64,000 nt of DNA from Algoriphagus halophilus (GCF_900129785.1 NZ_FSRC01000001.1:806001-870000), one strand, 5' to 3'. Counted from the first letter of the stretch, positions 53,156 through 62,970 are shown. The notes: generated by a model not told the origin, from the letters alone. Numbers and translations are program-made.

Positions 53156-56100
53156 ATGGGAGAATCGATCTTTCAAAACTACCTGAATAGATTGACTGAC
53201 TTGTCTTCAAAAAACAAGTCGCTGTACATCCCCAAAGTTGAAGGAAGTGGATTTCTAGATCTTCAAGAATTTGATTTCCTAAATGGGGAGCCAGCTTTTG
53301 AGATCATAAGAAAAGCGATTCAAGGAAAGAAATCTATTTTTCTTATTCCAATAGCTGACCCTCGACAAACTTCCAGCAACCAACTTTCCAAGGCACTCTC
53401 CAAATTACAGTTTAGGGACCAGTTGACCCAAGAGGAAACCGGGGAGCATACCTTGGCTATTGCTTGGCTTTTTGTAGAAGGCAAGATGATGAATGGGCAG
53501 GTGCTTAGAGCGCCATTGCTGATGCATCCGGTAGCCATTCGGAAAGAAAAAGAACAATGGAACCTCTGCATTCAAGGCGAGTGGCAGATCAATCCTGCAT
53601 TTTTATTGGCCTATCAATTGGCTTACCAACATGAATTGGATGTTGAAAAACTAGAGGAGCAACTAAACTCCCTGTCCAAAGATCCCATGGAATTTAGAAC
53701 TGGCCTGTCCAAATTGATTCAGGATACATTCTCTATTCAACTTCATTCTGCACTTTTTGAAGACAAGATTCATTTTTTTCCAAATTCCCAGAAGTCTTTG
53801 GATCAAGATCAATTCAAGGATGGAAAAATCAGTTTGAAACCCTATGCTCTGCTTGGGCAATATGGGCAAAAAGAAAGTTTTCTGTTTAAGGAATATGAAT
53901 ACCTATTGGAGCATTATGGAAATCATGATTTAGAACAGGTGTTTCAGGAGTTCTTTGCATTGGATGCTGAATTGCCTGATCCTAAGGAGTCCAACCTGTT
54001 TCCGGTTTTTCCTTTGGATTCTTCGCAGGAGCAGGTATTACATTCCGTGCGGAAGGGGAAAAGTCTGGTAGTAGAGGGGCCTCCGGGAACAGGGAAATCC
54101 CAGCTCATTGCGAATTTGGTTTCAGATTACATTTCCAGAGGAAAAAAGGTGTTGGTGGTTTCCCAAAAACGAGCGGCGTTGGATGTGGTGTATGAGCGAA
54201 TGCATAAGGCAGGTTTTGGAGAGTTCTTGGCCTTGGTCCATGATTATAGAGCCGATCAAAAGGAACTGTTCGCAAAAATCAAAAAACAGATTGATTCTAT
54301 AGAACAGTATCAGGAATTAAACCGAGGGATTGACTCCATGCATTTGGAGAGGGAAATTTCACTTCGGTCCAAAATGATTGAATCACTTTCTTCCAAATTT
54401 GAAGATTTAAGGGAGAGTTTACTGGATAGTACTCAAGCGGGATTGCCCATCAAGGCCATGTATTTGATGTCTGGAGGTTCCAGTAGCCCAAGGTTGCTCC
54501 ATGATGCTGGACTGCTTCAATTGAACTGGGAAGAAGCCAATGAATTTAAAAGTGAGTTTCGAATTTTTAAATCCTATTCAGAAAAATTCACCTCGACCTT
54601 TTGGAAACATAGAAACTCTTTTGCTCATGTTGATTCTCAACATTTCGCTTCTGTCCAAGAAATCTTGGTATCACTGGATAATTTTTATACAGAAAATATT
54701 CCTGAGCATTCTGATCAGACAAGCTGGGAGGGGGTACTGAAATACATGTTGGAGAATGATGCCATTTCAGATAAGCTGGAAGAAGTGATTCAAGGGTTCG
54801 ACCAATTGGGAAATCCTTCACTTGCTTTGGAATTGATGCTATTTCCAAAAAGGAAAAAGGAACTGAAAAAGATTCAGGAATGGACCAAATTATCAAAAAA
54901 CCGATTGGATTCCCTCTCCCTGAATCTGCCAGAAAATTTGCCTGCCGTAATGGAGGAGTCTGTCATGTTAAAAGAGAAGCTTCAACATTGGAAGGATCGA
55001 TGGATGCTTTATTTTGCAAAGGGTAAGTATCCAAACATTGCTGCTTGGTTAGACCAAAATGGATTGAAATTCAATCTTCAAAACCTAAGAGTGTTGTTGA
55101 ATGAATTGGATCAATTAGCCGACATGGCATCTGAAATTACTGCTCTTCCTAGTTTTTCAACACTGAACCTCTCCTTAGAAAGTTTAGAAAAGCACCAAAA
55201 GGAATTGAATGAACTACTCTATTGGGAAGAATTATGGATAAATATTCCGGTGTTAGAATCCTTCCACAATTGGAGAAAATTTGAAAAGAAGCCTGAAGAG
55301 CTTTCCATCTTTCTAAAACAGGTACAGAGAAAGGTCCACAGCTTTGAAAAACAAATGATGTCCTGGAAAATGTATTTTTCTCCTTGGCAAATCGGAGAGA
55401 TTTTGTTCCGGAAACAGAAAGTTCCTCATGCGAATTTATTTCAGGAATTATCCGAGTTGAAGGCATTTGATCAATTTTTAGAAAACTGGGAGCTATCGAA
55501 AAGGAAAATTGCCGAAAATTTACAGAGGGAGTATCCAAAAGTTGACACTGAGTTTCAGGTTGAGGTGTTTGAGAACGCTTGGTATTCTAGTTGGATTTCA
55601 GAAATCGAGAAAAGGAATCCAGTTCTTGCTGAGGCTGGTGGCATGAAGCTATTCCATCAAATGCAGGAACTGAAAACTGCTATTTTGGAAAAAAGAGCGA
55701 TGGCCAAAGATGTGGCTATGCTCCGGCTTCGGGAGCATATGAGTTCCGGTCTTGAGTTTAATCGATTGGGGAACCGAGTAACCTATCGGGAATTAGCACA
55801 TCAAGTCAATAAAAAGCGTCAAAAATGGCCAGTTCGTAAAGTGATCAGTGAGTTGGGAGAGGAGGTGTTCCGTGTCTTGCCTTGTTGGTTGGCCAGTCCC
55901 GAAACGGTCTCAGCGGTATTTCCAACCCAGGATATTTCCCAAGGCATATTTGATTTGGTAATATTTGATGAAGCCTCACAATGCCAAGTGGAGAGAGGGC
56001 TGCCTGCGATGTTAAGAGGAAAGCAGGTAGTAATTGCTGGGGATTCCAAGCAGTTAAAGCCTTCTGATTTCTATCAAGTCAAATGGGACTCAGAGGAGGA

Positions 56101-57049
56101 GGGAGTGGCATTTGAATCGGAATCATTGCTGGAACTGGCTGGATACTTCTTTGAAAAGCGACAGTTAAAAGGGCATTACAGATCTACGGATCCTGCATTA
56201 ATCCATTTTTCCAATTCACATTTCTACGAAAATCAACTAGAAACTTTGCCTGATTATGGTACAGTTAGATGCAAACATGCAGCATTTACCTGGCAAAAAG
56301 TAGAAGGCATATGGGAAAATCAAATCAATAGACAGGAAGCCGAAGCGGTATTGGAAAAAGTAAAAGATGTAGTGTTGAATTATCCTGAAGACACCATTGG
56401 GGTGGTGACGGGCAATTATTTCCAGATGGAGTTGATTCGGGAAGTACTTTGGAGTTCGGGGGTGCAGGATAAAGGGATCAAGGTTCGAAATATCGAAAAT
56501 GTACAAGGAGATGAATTTGACCAGGTTATCCTTTCTTTGGGCTATGCTCACAATAGGGAAGGGAGGTTGGTAACCAATTTCGGATTACTCGGGAAGTCAG
56601 GTGCTGAAAACCGTCTGAATGTGGCCATCAGTAGGGCCAGGAAAAAAATGCACGTCATCAGCAGTCTGGAGCCAATCGATTTTCGATCCTCCCATCTCCA
56701 AAACCCCGGTTTGTCTTTGTTGAGAAGCTTTTTACTTTTTGTTCAGGAACAAGCGAAAAGTCCAGGAGTTCAGGCTCCCGAGGTTCAACGTGTAGGTTTT
56801 GAGGTGGACTGGAGTTTGAAGAAACGCTTGTTGAAGCAAGATGCTTCTTTTACGGATTCAGTTCCTTCTTCCGTGATGGATTTGATCCAACAGGAAAGTG
56901 ATGGTCAGTGGAAGGCGATTCTCACAGATGATCAACGATTTTTTAATGCGAGCTCAGCGAAAGCTGCCATGACCTATCATCCGATTTTATTGGAACAAAA
57001 AGGCTGGAAATGGGATTGGAAGTGGAGTAGAGAAGAATTTTTTAAATAA
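53156..57049 (+). CDS. SF1 DNA/RNA helicase (DUF4011-like), degenerate nuclease tail
   Basis: 1297 residues. The N-terminus (YLNRLTDLSSKNKSLYIPK) resembles the DUF4011 start of large SF1 helicases. Motif I is GPPGTGKS (308-315), motif II DEASQ (938-942), motif III GDSKQLKPSD and motif VI NRLNVAISRAR (~1150). About 500 residues of mostly helical or coiled-coil sequence separate motifs I and II. The C-terminal ~60 residues end with LLEQKGWKWDWKWSREEFF, like the last strand of the Vsr/MTES_1575 nuclease domain, but the catalytic parts are not visible. Family members take part in defence and genome maintenance; its role here is unknown. Starts directly at the SDR stop. Confidence 0.85.
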   Translation: MGESIFQNYLNRLTDLSSKNKSLYIPKVEGSGFLDLQEFDFLNGEPAFEIIRKAIQGKKSIFLIPIADPRQTSSNQLSKALSKLQFRDQLTQEETGEHTLAIAWLFVEGKMMNGQVLRAPLLMHPVAIRKEKEQWNLCIQGEWQINPAFLLAYQLAYQHELDVEKLEEQLNSLSKDPMEFRTGLSKLIQDTFSIQLHSALFEDKIHFFPNSQKSLDQDQFKDGKISLKPYALLGQYGQKESFLFKEYEYLLEHYGNHDLEQVFQEFFALDAELPDPKESNLFPVFPLDSSQEQVLHSVRKGKSLVVEGPPGTGKSQLIANLVSDYISRGKKVLVVSQKRAALDVVYERMHKAGFGEFLALVHDYRADQKELFAKIKKQIDSIEQYQELNRGIDSMHLEREISLRSKMIESLSSKFEDLRESLLDSTQAGLPIKAMYLMSGGSSSPRLLHDAGLLQLNWEEANEFKSEFRIFKSYSEKFTSTFWKHRNSFAHVDSQHFASVQEILVSLDNFYTENIPEHSDQTSWEGVLKYMLENDAISDKLEEVIQGFDQLGNPSLALELMLFPKRKKELKKIQEWTKLSKNRLDSLSLNLPENLPAVMEESVMLKEKLQHWKDRWMLYFAKGKYPNIAAWLDQNGLKFNLQNLRVLLNELDQLADMASEITALPSFSTLNLSLESLEKHQKELNELLYWEELWINIPVLESFHNWRKFEKKPEELSIFLKQVQRKVHSFEKQMMSWKMYFSPWQIGEILFRKQKVPHANLFQELSELKAFDQFLENWELSKRKIAENLQREYPKVDTEFQVEVFENAWYSSWISEIEKRNPVLAEAGGMKLFHQMQELKTAILEKRAMAKDVAMLRLREHMSSGLEFNRLGNRVTYRELAHQVNKKRQKWPVRKVISELGEEVFRVLPCWLASPETVSAVFPTQDISQGIFDLVIFDEASQCQVERGLPAMLRGKQVVIAGDSKQLKPSDFYQVKWDSEEEGVAFESESLLELAGYFFEKRQLKGHYRSTDPALIHFSNSHFYENQLETLPDYGTVRCKHAAFTWQKVEGIWENQINRQEAEAVLEKVKDVVLNYPEDTIGVVTGNYFQMELIREVLWSSGVQDKGIKVRNIENVQGDEFDQVILSLGYAHNREGRLVTNFGLLGKSGAENRLNVAISRARKKMHVISSLEPIDFRSSHLQNPGLSLLRSFLLFVQEQAKSPGVQAPEVQRVGFEVDWSLKKRLLKQDASFTDSVPSSVMDLIQQESDGQWKAILTDDQRFFNASSAKAAMTYHPILLEQKGWKWDWKWSREEFFK

Positions 57050-57051
57050 AT

Positions 57052-57186
57052 TGTACGATAAATCATTCGTTAAGTGTATTATTAAATTATTATGAATGAT
57101 TTTTCATTCAAAAAATATAATATAATTTGTATGATTTATCATTCATTATTTTTTATATTTATGGTTAGTGAATGATTTTCAAGTCA
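57052..57186 (+). promoter_or_regulatory. Four-site palindromic operator array of hipBA
   Basis: Four copies of TGAATGA-N4-TCATTCA occur at 57052-57069, 57093-57110, 57128-57145 and 57169-57186, with 11, 14, 13 and 11 of 14 arm bases matching. Centre distances are 41, 35 and 41 bp, close to whole or one-third turns of DNA. They fill the gap between the helicase stop and the hipB start. By analogy with E. coli hipBA (four TATCC-N8-GGATA operators), they should bind the HTH antitoxin and autoregulate the pair. Confidence 0.78.
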
Positions 57187-57521
57187 TGGATTATAAAACT
57201 AAAACCGATATTCAGATTCTCCAGCAGATAGGAGACTTTGTAAAAGCGGAGCGTATTGCTCAAAATAAATCCCAAGATCAGCTTTCCTCAGAAGCCGGGA
57301 TCAGTCGATCTACCTTAAGCTTATTGGAGAGAGGGGAGAAGGTAAATCTGATCACCATGATTCAAGTGCTACGTGTATTGGATCAATTGCAATGGTTGGA
57401 AGCTTTTGAACTGAAAAACACCATCAGTCCCATGGATTACATCAAGCTTCAAAAAAAGCATGAACGGCAACGAGTTCGTAATTCGGATAAAGCAGCAGAA
57501 AATCCTCCATCAGAATGGTAG
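57186..57521 (+). CDS. hipB: HipB-like HTH antitoxin
   Basis: 111 residues from ATG 57186 (the frame is open from GTG 57168). A Cro/C1-type helix-turn-helix (KSQDQLSSEAGISRSTLSLLERGE, ~23-47 in this frame) forms the DNA-binding domain, followed by a basic tail (KKHERQRVRNSDKAAENPP) that would contact the toxin. It represses its own operon through the four palindromes upstream and should neutralise HipA. It overlaps hipA by 7 bp. Confidence 0.9.
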   Translation: MDYKTKTDIQILQQIGDFVKAERIAQNKSQDQLSSEAGISRSTLSLLERGEKVNLITMIQVLRVLDQLQWLEAFELKNTISPMDYIKLQKKHERQRVRNSDKAAENPPSEW

Positions 57522-58816
57522 TAGCAGCAGAAATATGGATTTGGGATCAATTGGCAGGGGCGGTACTTTGGGACGAACGCCAGCAGGTAGGGAGCTTTGA
57601 GTTTAATCAAGACTTCCTCCGTTCGGGCTTGGATTTATCTCCAATCAAAATGCCTTTGGCCCAAGGAAGAAGGGTTTTTTCATTTCCAGAACTAAGGAAA
57701 TCCAGGGGAGATGTATTCGATACGTTTAAGGGGCTGCCAGGATTATTGGCCGATATGCTTCCTGATAAATACGGAAACCAGTTAATCAATACCTGGTTGC
57801 AACAGAATGGTCGGCCAGCAAATAGTCTCAACCCGGTGGAGCAGTTATGTTTTATCGGAAAGCGAGGCGTTGGCGCCTTGGAAATCAAGCCGTCCTTGAG
57901 AACAGAGGTACGTAGGGCCACGAACATAGAAGTAGATAGTCTGGTCCAAATTGCCGGAAAAATATTGAATGCAAGGGCAGGGTTCGAATCGGACCTCAGT
58001 AGCCAGGAAAAGTCAGCTTTAGCGGATATCCTAAAAATAGGGACCTCTGCCGGAGGGGCTAGGGCAAAAGCAGTCATTGCTTATAATCCAAAGACGGGAG
58101 CCGTAAAAAGTGGGCAGGTCAAAGCTCCCAAAGGGTTTTCCTATTGGATTATCAAGTTTGACGGTGTGCATGATTCTCAATTTGGAGTGACAGTAGGGTA
58201 TGGCAGGGTAGAAATGGCCTATTATTTAATGGCTTTGGAAGCGGGAATAGAAATGAACGAATGTCAGCTCTTGGAAGAAAATGGAAGAGCTCATTTTATG
58301 ACCAAGCGATTTGATCGAACGAATGATGGTCAAAAGATCCACATGCAAAGCCTCTGTGGTATCCGCCATTTTGATTTCAACAGGGTGGGAGAGTTTAGCT
58401 ACGAACAAGTGTTTGAAACCATGAGGATGCTTCGATGCACCTATCCAGAAGCAGAGCAGATGTTCATCCGAATGGTATTTAATGTTTTGGCAAGAAATTG
58501 TGATGACCATACCAAGAATTTTGCATTTCTAATGGATCAAAAAGGAAAATGGACATTGTCTCCAGCTTATGATATTTGCCATGCCTACCGACCTGGAAGC
58601 ATTTGGGTAAGTACCCAGTCATTAACAGTGAATGGAAAAAGAGAGGGGATTTCTGAAACAGATTTTTTAGAGGTAGCCAAAAGGATGAATATCAAAAAGC
58701 CCAAGGAGAAAATTGCAAAAGTTACTGCCGCCATCCGGCGTTGGGAGGAGTTTGCTGCTCAAGTAGGGGTGGAGGAGCAATTAAAATCAGGGATCAAGAA
58801 AACGCTCTTGGTTTGA
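57515..58816 (+). CDS. hipA: HipA-like serine/threonine kinase toxin
   Basis: 433 residues, full length with the N-terminal subdomain (~1-110) and kinase core. The Gly/Ser loop GTSAGGARAK (176-185; the Ser probably autophosphorylated, as in HipA's SIAG loop), RFDR (265-268), the catalytic loop RNCDDHTKN (327-335; Asp330) and the metal Asp353 in SPAYDICHA are intact, so it should be active. E. coli HipA phosphorylates glutamyl-tRNA synthetase; the target here is not known. It is translated from inside the end of hipB. Confidence 0.92.
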   Translation: MVVAAEIWIWDQLAGAVLWDERQQVGSFEFNQDFLRSGLDLSPIKMPLAQGRRVFSFPELRKSRGDVFDTFKGLPGLLADMLPDKYGNQLINTWLQQNGRPANSLNPVEQLCFIGKRGVGALEIKPSLRTEVRRATNIEVDSLVQIAGKILNARAGFESDLSSQEKSALADILKIGTSAGGARAKAVIAYNPKTGAVKSGQVKAPKGFSYWIIKFDGVHDSQFGVTVGYGRVEMAYYLMALEAGIEMNECQLLEENGRAHFMTKRFDRTNDGQKIHMQSLCGIRHFDFNRVGEFSYEQVFETMRMLRCTYPEAEQMFIRMVFNVLARNCDDHTKNFAFLMDQKGKWTLSPAYDICHAYRPGSIWVSTQSLTVNGKREGISETDFLEVAKRMNIKKPKEKIAKVTAAIRRWEEFAAQVGVEEQLKSGIKKTLLV

Positions 58817-58831
58817 CTCCTTCCTTTGTGC

Positions 58832-59602
58832 CTAGATATATCCTACCAATTTATAAACCGTAATACCCATCCATTCCTTCACCAATTTGTGCCAGTTTTC
58901 GATGGAAGAGGGACTAGGGTAAACCAGTGTAGGAAAGCTGAATTTTACATCATAACTGTAATAATCAGTGGGGAAAGTTTCAGTTTTCAATCCTACTTTA
59001 TCGAAACAGCCTTTAGAGCGGTACATATGAAATGCCGAGGTGATCAGTAAAAACTCCTGATTGGTATCGATTTTATTTTCCTCTAGAAAAGCTTTGGTAA
59101 ACTGCGCATTTTGAGCCGTGTTTTTTGCTTTGTCTTCGATTAATACATCTTCAGGAGGCACTCCGGTCATCAACAGAAATCGTTGTAATAATTCTGCTTC
59201 TGATTGGGGGTTGACCGGATTCAAGCCCTGACCACCGGTAATCAGGATTTTTTTGATTTTGCCCATCCGGTAAAGTTGGAGGGCATGGGTAATCCGATCT
59301 GCCCCTTTATTAAAGAACGTTCGATCGTATGCTGTTTTACTCAAGTTGGTGACCCCGGTCAGGACAATTCCGTATTCATGGGGTTTCACTTCATCGAATT
59401 CCTTGAATTCTGGTTCCCAGGCCAACATGGCTTGGTTTGCAATAAATTGGTTGGAGAAAAACCAGAGCAATAGGATTCCAGCCCAAAGGCTCCTTTTGCC
59501 CCATTTTCGTCGGAAATAAATTGCCCCAACTACAATGAGCAAAGAGATAATGGTCAAGGGCATCGCCAAAAAACTCAGGAATTGGGAGAGATAGAAAAAC
59601 AT
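58832..59602 (-). CDS. YdcF/SanA-like DUF218 membrane protein
   Basis: 256 residues: two N-terminal membrane segments (LAMPLTIISLLIVVGAIYF, LWAGILLLWFFSNQFIA), then the DUF218 domain with HEYGIVLTGV, LITGGQGLNPVNPQSEA and LLITSAFHMYRSKGCF. The family (ElyC, SanA) is linked to envelope and peptidoglycan-precursor homeostasis. It converges on hipA with a 15-bp gap. Confidence 0.9.
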   Translation of the reverse strand: MFFYLSQFLSFLAMPLTIISLLIVVGAIYFRRKWGKRSLWAGILLLWFFSNQFIANQAMLAWEPEFKEFDEVKPHEYGIVLTGVTNLSKTAYDRTFFNKGADRITHALQLYRMGKIKKILITGGQGLNPVNPQSEAELLQRFLLMTGVPPEDVLIEDKAKNTAQNAQFTKAFLEENKIDTNQEFLLITSAFHMYRSKGCFDKVGLKTETFPTDYYSYDVKFSFPTLVYPSPSSIENWHKLVKEWMGITVYKLVGYI

Positions 59603-59806
59603 ATGTTGCTTGGGTGTACCTCACAAAGAAAAGAGGGAATTCACCAATTTTCAAATTCATGAAATAATGTTCCTGATCAATTGTGTATAAATGGAGTTTA
59701 TTTGAGTCGTGAATAGATACGGACTCCAAATCTAATTTTCTAAAATAATCTGAATCAAATCAAAAATTCTTTATCCTTGAATATTCCTTTATCTCTAAAG
59801 GAAAGT

Positions 59807-59814
59807 TATTTTTG
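59807..59814 (+). promoter_or_regulatory. Putative -7 box of the FAD/Fe-S oxidoreductase
   Basis: TATTTTTG matches TAnnTTTG and ends only 3 bp before the ATG. No TTTG lies at 19-21 bp. It may be a chance match in AT-rich DNA. Confidence 0.3.
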
Positions 59815-59817
59815 GGC

Positions 59818-62754
59818 ATGAGTTCAAACCTATTGCCTTTACTGCAGGAGCTTTCTTCCCAATTGGAAGGAACCTTGCAATTCGATTCTCTGACAAAGAC
59901 CCTTTATGCCACTGATGCTTCCGTTTATCGGGAGATGCCATTGGCAGTAGCTTTTCCCAAAACTGAATCAGATATCCAGAAGTTGATCCGATTTGCTTCT
60001 GTGAACGGGACATCCTTGATACCCCGAACTGCAGGAACCTCTCTGTCCGGTCAATGTGTAGGGAACGGCATTGTGGTGGATGTGTCCAAACACTTTACGC
60101 AAATCTTGGAGCTTAATATGGAGGAAAAATGGGTTAGAGTGCAACCAGGGGTCGTAAGAGATGAACTCAATAGATTTTTAAAACCTCATGGGCTTTTCTT
60201 TAGTCCCATTACTTCTACCGCTAACAGAGCAATGATTGGTGGGATGGTGGGGAATAATTCCTCTGGAACTACCTCCATTGTCTACGGGGTCACCAGAGAT
60301 AAAGTGATTTCACTTCATACCATTCTAAGCGATGGCAATCCAGTAAAATTTGGGGCATTGAGCAAGGAAGAATTTGCACAAAAGACCCAACTGGATACAC
60401 TAGAAGGAGCTATCTACAAAAAAATTGAAGAGGAATTAAGCGACCCGGCAGCGAGAGAAGAAATTCATGCCCAGTTTCCAAAAAAATCCATCCATCGAAG
60501 AAATACAGGATATGCAGTGGATGAATTGCTCAAGTCGGAAGTTTTTGAAGGAGAAGAGCAGTTTAATTTCTGTAAACTTCTTTCGGGATCGGAAGGGACT
60601 TTGGCATTTACCACGGAGATCAAAATCAGTTTAGATCCTCTGCCTGACCCAATTGAGATTGTGGTGGCTGCTCATTTTGAGACGATTCATGAAAGTATGG
60701 TTGCGTCCCAAACAGCCATGAAACATCCGGCCACTGCGGTGGAATTGATGGATAAGATCATTTTGGACTGTACCAAAGAGAGTATAGAATATTCCAAAAA
60801 TCGATATTTCGTAGAAGGGGATCCTGAAGCGCTTTTAATGGTAGAATTCCGAGGTAAAACATTGGAGGAAGCCATGGAAAAGGGGAGGAAGTTAGTGGAG
60901 GATTTTCAACTAAAAGGGATCGGGTATGCCTATCCTATTATCGAGCCAGCCATGGTTTCTGCTGCTTGGGCATTGCGTTCGGCAGGATTGGGCTTATTGG
61001 CCAATATTCCGGGAGATCCCAAAGCAGTGGCTTGTATTGAAGATACTGCGGTGGATATTGAGGATTTGGCGGATTACATCGATGAAGTGGATGAGATGAT
61101 GGAAGGCTTTAATCAAAAGCCCGTTCATTACGCCCATGCCGGAGCAGGGGAAATTCACTTGAGGCCCATTTTGGATTTGAAAAAATCTAAAGATGTGGAG
61201 GAGTTCTATCAGATTTCAAAAGCGTCTGCCGAGTTAGTGAAGAAGTACCAAGGTTCTTTGAGCGGGGAGCATGGAGATGGAAGGGTTCGGGCTGCTTTTA
61301 TTCCTTTGATGGTAGGAGAGAAAAATTACCAGTTGTTTCGCCGTTTGAAATTCACTTGGGATCCTCAAAATATTTTCAATCCTGGGAAAATTGTGGATGC
61401 GGCTCCTATGAATAAATTCCTTCGATATGAGCCAGATTCTAAAACTCCGGAGCATCCAACTTTGATGGACTTTTCCAATGTAGGAGGGATCCTTCGCATG
61501 GCTGAAAAATGCAATGGTTCAGGTGACTGTAGGAAATTACCGGGTTCGGGAGGCACAATGTGCCCAAGTTATATGGCAACCCGGAATGAGCGGGATACCA
61601 CGCGAGGACGTGCCAATACCTTGAGGGAATTTTTGACTATGGATAAAAAGGAAAATGCCTTTGATCATCCTGAAATCAAGGAAGCCATGGACTTATGTCT
61701 TTCTTGTAAAGGCTGTACCTCCGAATGTCCTTCCAATGTAGACATGGCTAGCTTAAAAGCGGAATTTCAATATCAATACCAACAAGCCAATGGAATCCCT
61801 TTACGTTCCAAAGCCTTTGCCCATATCAATGAACTGAATGAATTGGGATCCTTGGTTCCTGGAATTGCTAATTTCTTTTTAAGTAACAGTCTTACAGGGG
61901 GATTGATGAAATCTGTATTGGGGGTTGCTCCCAAACGAAATCTTCCTGCCATCAGCAATCAAAGTCTTAGGAAGTGGTACAAAAAGAATTATCAAACATT
62001 ACCAGGAGCAAAGCAAACCATTAAATCCATCTACTTTTTTGTGGATGAGTTTACTAATCATAATGATACCCAAATTGGCATCCAAGCAATTTCACTATTG
62101 AAAAAACTGGGATATGAGGTGAAACTCGTCGATCATCAGGAAAGCGGGCGATCTGCTATTTCTAAAGGACTATTACCAAAAGCTAAAAAGCATGCAGAAG
62201 CCAATGTGAAAGTGTTCGCCAACTTGATTGATGGAACTACTCCTTTGATAGGTCTGGAACCTTCGGCAATTTTGAGTTTTAGAGATGAATACCCTCGCCT
62301 TGTTGGGAAGGAGTTTGTAGAATCTGCCAAAAAGCTAAAATTTCATGTGAAGTTAATCGATGAATTTTTGGCTCAGGAAGCAGCTGCTGGAAATATCAAA
62401 TCGGATGCTTTTACTTCCGAAAATAAGAAGATTAAGCTTCATGGGCATTGTCACCAAAAAGCACTTTCATCGGTACTTTGGACTCAAAAAATATTGTCGC
62501 TTCCTGCTAATTATACGGTGGAGACCATACCTAGTGGCTGCTGTGGGATGGCTGGAAGCTTTGGATATGAAGCAGAGCATTATGAAGTTTCTCAACAGGT
62601 GGGTGAATTGGTATTGTTTCCGGCAGTGAGAAAAACAGAGCTTGAAACCATCATCGCGGCTCCGGGTACTTCTTGTAGGCATCAGATTGCAGATGGGACC
62701 GGGAGGAAAGCAAAACACCCAGTGGAGATTTTATGGGAAGCATTGATCCTTTGA
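59818..62754 (+). CDS. FAD-binding / 4Fe-4S fused oxidoreductase (D-lactate dehydrogenase-like)
   Basis: 978 residues, GlcD and GlpC-like domains in one chain. The FAD-linked half (~20-540) has the PCMH-type loop IPRTAGTSLSGQC, GNNSSGTTSIVYG and the C-terminal substrate His region YAHAGAGEIHLRP. Two ferredoxin-like Cys clusters follow (CNGSGDCRK...CPSYM; CLSCKGCTSECPSNVD), then CCG motifs (HGHCHQKA, PSGCCGMAGSFG). It probably oxidises D-lactate or another 2-hydroxy acid and passes electrons to quinones. The start is ATG 59818; the frame is open from a TTG six bases earlier. Confidence 0.92.
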   Translation: MSSNLLPLLQELSSQLEGTLQFDSLTKTLYATDASVYREMPLAVAFPKTESDIQKLIRFASVNGTSLIPRTAGTSLSGQCVGNGIVVDVSKHFTQILELNMEEKWVRVQPGVVRDELNRFLKPHGLFFSPITSTANRAMIGGMVGNNSSGTTSIVYGVTRDKVISLHTILSDGNPVKFGALSKEEFAQKTQLDTLEGAIYKKIEEELSDPAAREEIHAQFPKKSIHRRNTGYAVDELLKSEVFEGEEQFNFCKLLSGSEGTLAFTTEIKISLDPLPDPIEIVVAAHFETIHESMVASQTAMKHPATAVELMDKIILDCTKESIEYSKNRYFVEGDPEALLMVEFRGKTLEEAMEKGRKLVEDFQLKGIGYAYPIIEPAMVSAAWALRSAGLGLLANIPGDPKAVACIEDTAVDIEDLADYIDEVDEMMEGFNQKPVHYAHAGAGEIHLRPILDLKKSKDVEEFYQISKASAELVKKYQGSLSGEHGDGRVRAAFIPLMVGEKNYQLFRRLKFTWDPQNIFNPGKIVDAAPMNKFLRYEPDSKTPEHPTLMDFSNVGGILRMAEKCNGSGDCRKLPGSGGTMCPSYMATRNERDTTRGRANTLREFLTMDKKENAFDHPEIKEAMDLCLSCKGCTSECPSNVDMASLKAEFQYQYQQANGIPLRSKAFAHINELNELGSLVPGIANFFLSNSLTGGLMKSVLGVAPKRNLPAISNQSLRKWYKKNYQTLPGAKQTIKSIYFFVDEFTNHNDTQIGIQAISLLKKLGYEVKLVDHQESGRSAISKGLLPKAKKHAEANVKVFANLIDGTTPLIGLEPSAILSFRDEYPRLVGKEFVESAKKLKFHVKLIDEFLAQEAAAGNIKSDAFTSENKKIKLHGHCHQKALSSVLWTQKILSLPANYTVETIPSGCCGMAGSFGYEAEHYEVSQQVGELVLFPAVRKTELETIIAAPGTSCRHQIADGTGRKAKHPVEILWEALIL

Positions 62755-62970
62755 GATTTCTAACTTCTACCAGGTTTTTTCTTGACGTCTTCCCGTTAAT
62801 AATCAATTGATAGAAAGAAATAACATAGTTCTCAAGGAGCGTAAAAAAGTGACGAATAGCACTTCTTTTCTTAATGGGTATTGGCAAGAAAAGTACTTTA
62901 AAAAATATAATTTCTTTCTCGGAGTGATGTGCGATAAGGTATTGAATTGAGAGGGGGAGGATTGCATGGA

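Noticed and set aside
53156..58816. Helicase plus hipBA as one defence system
   Set aside because: hipBA has its own four-operator promoter region and the helicase is coupled to the SDR; adjacency alone does not support one system.
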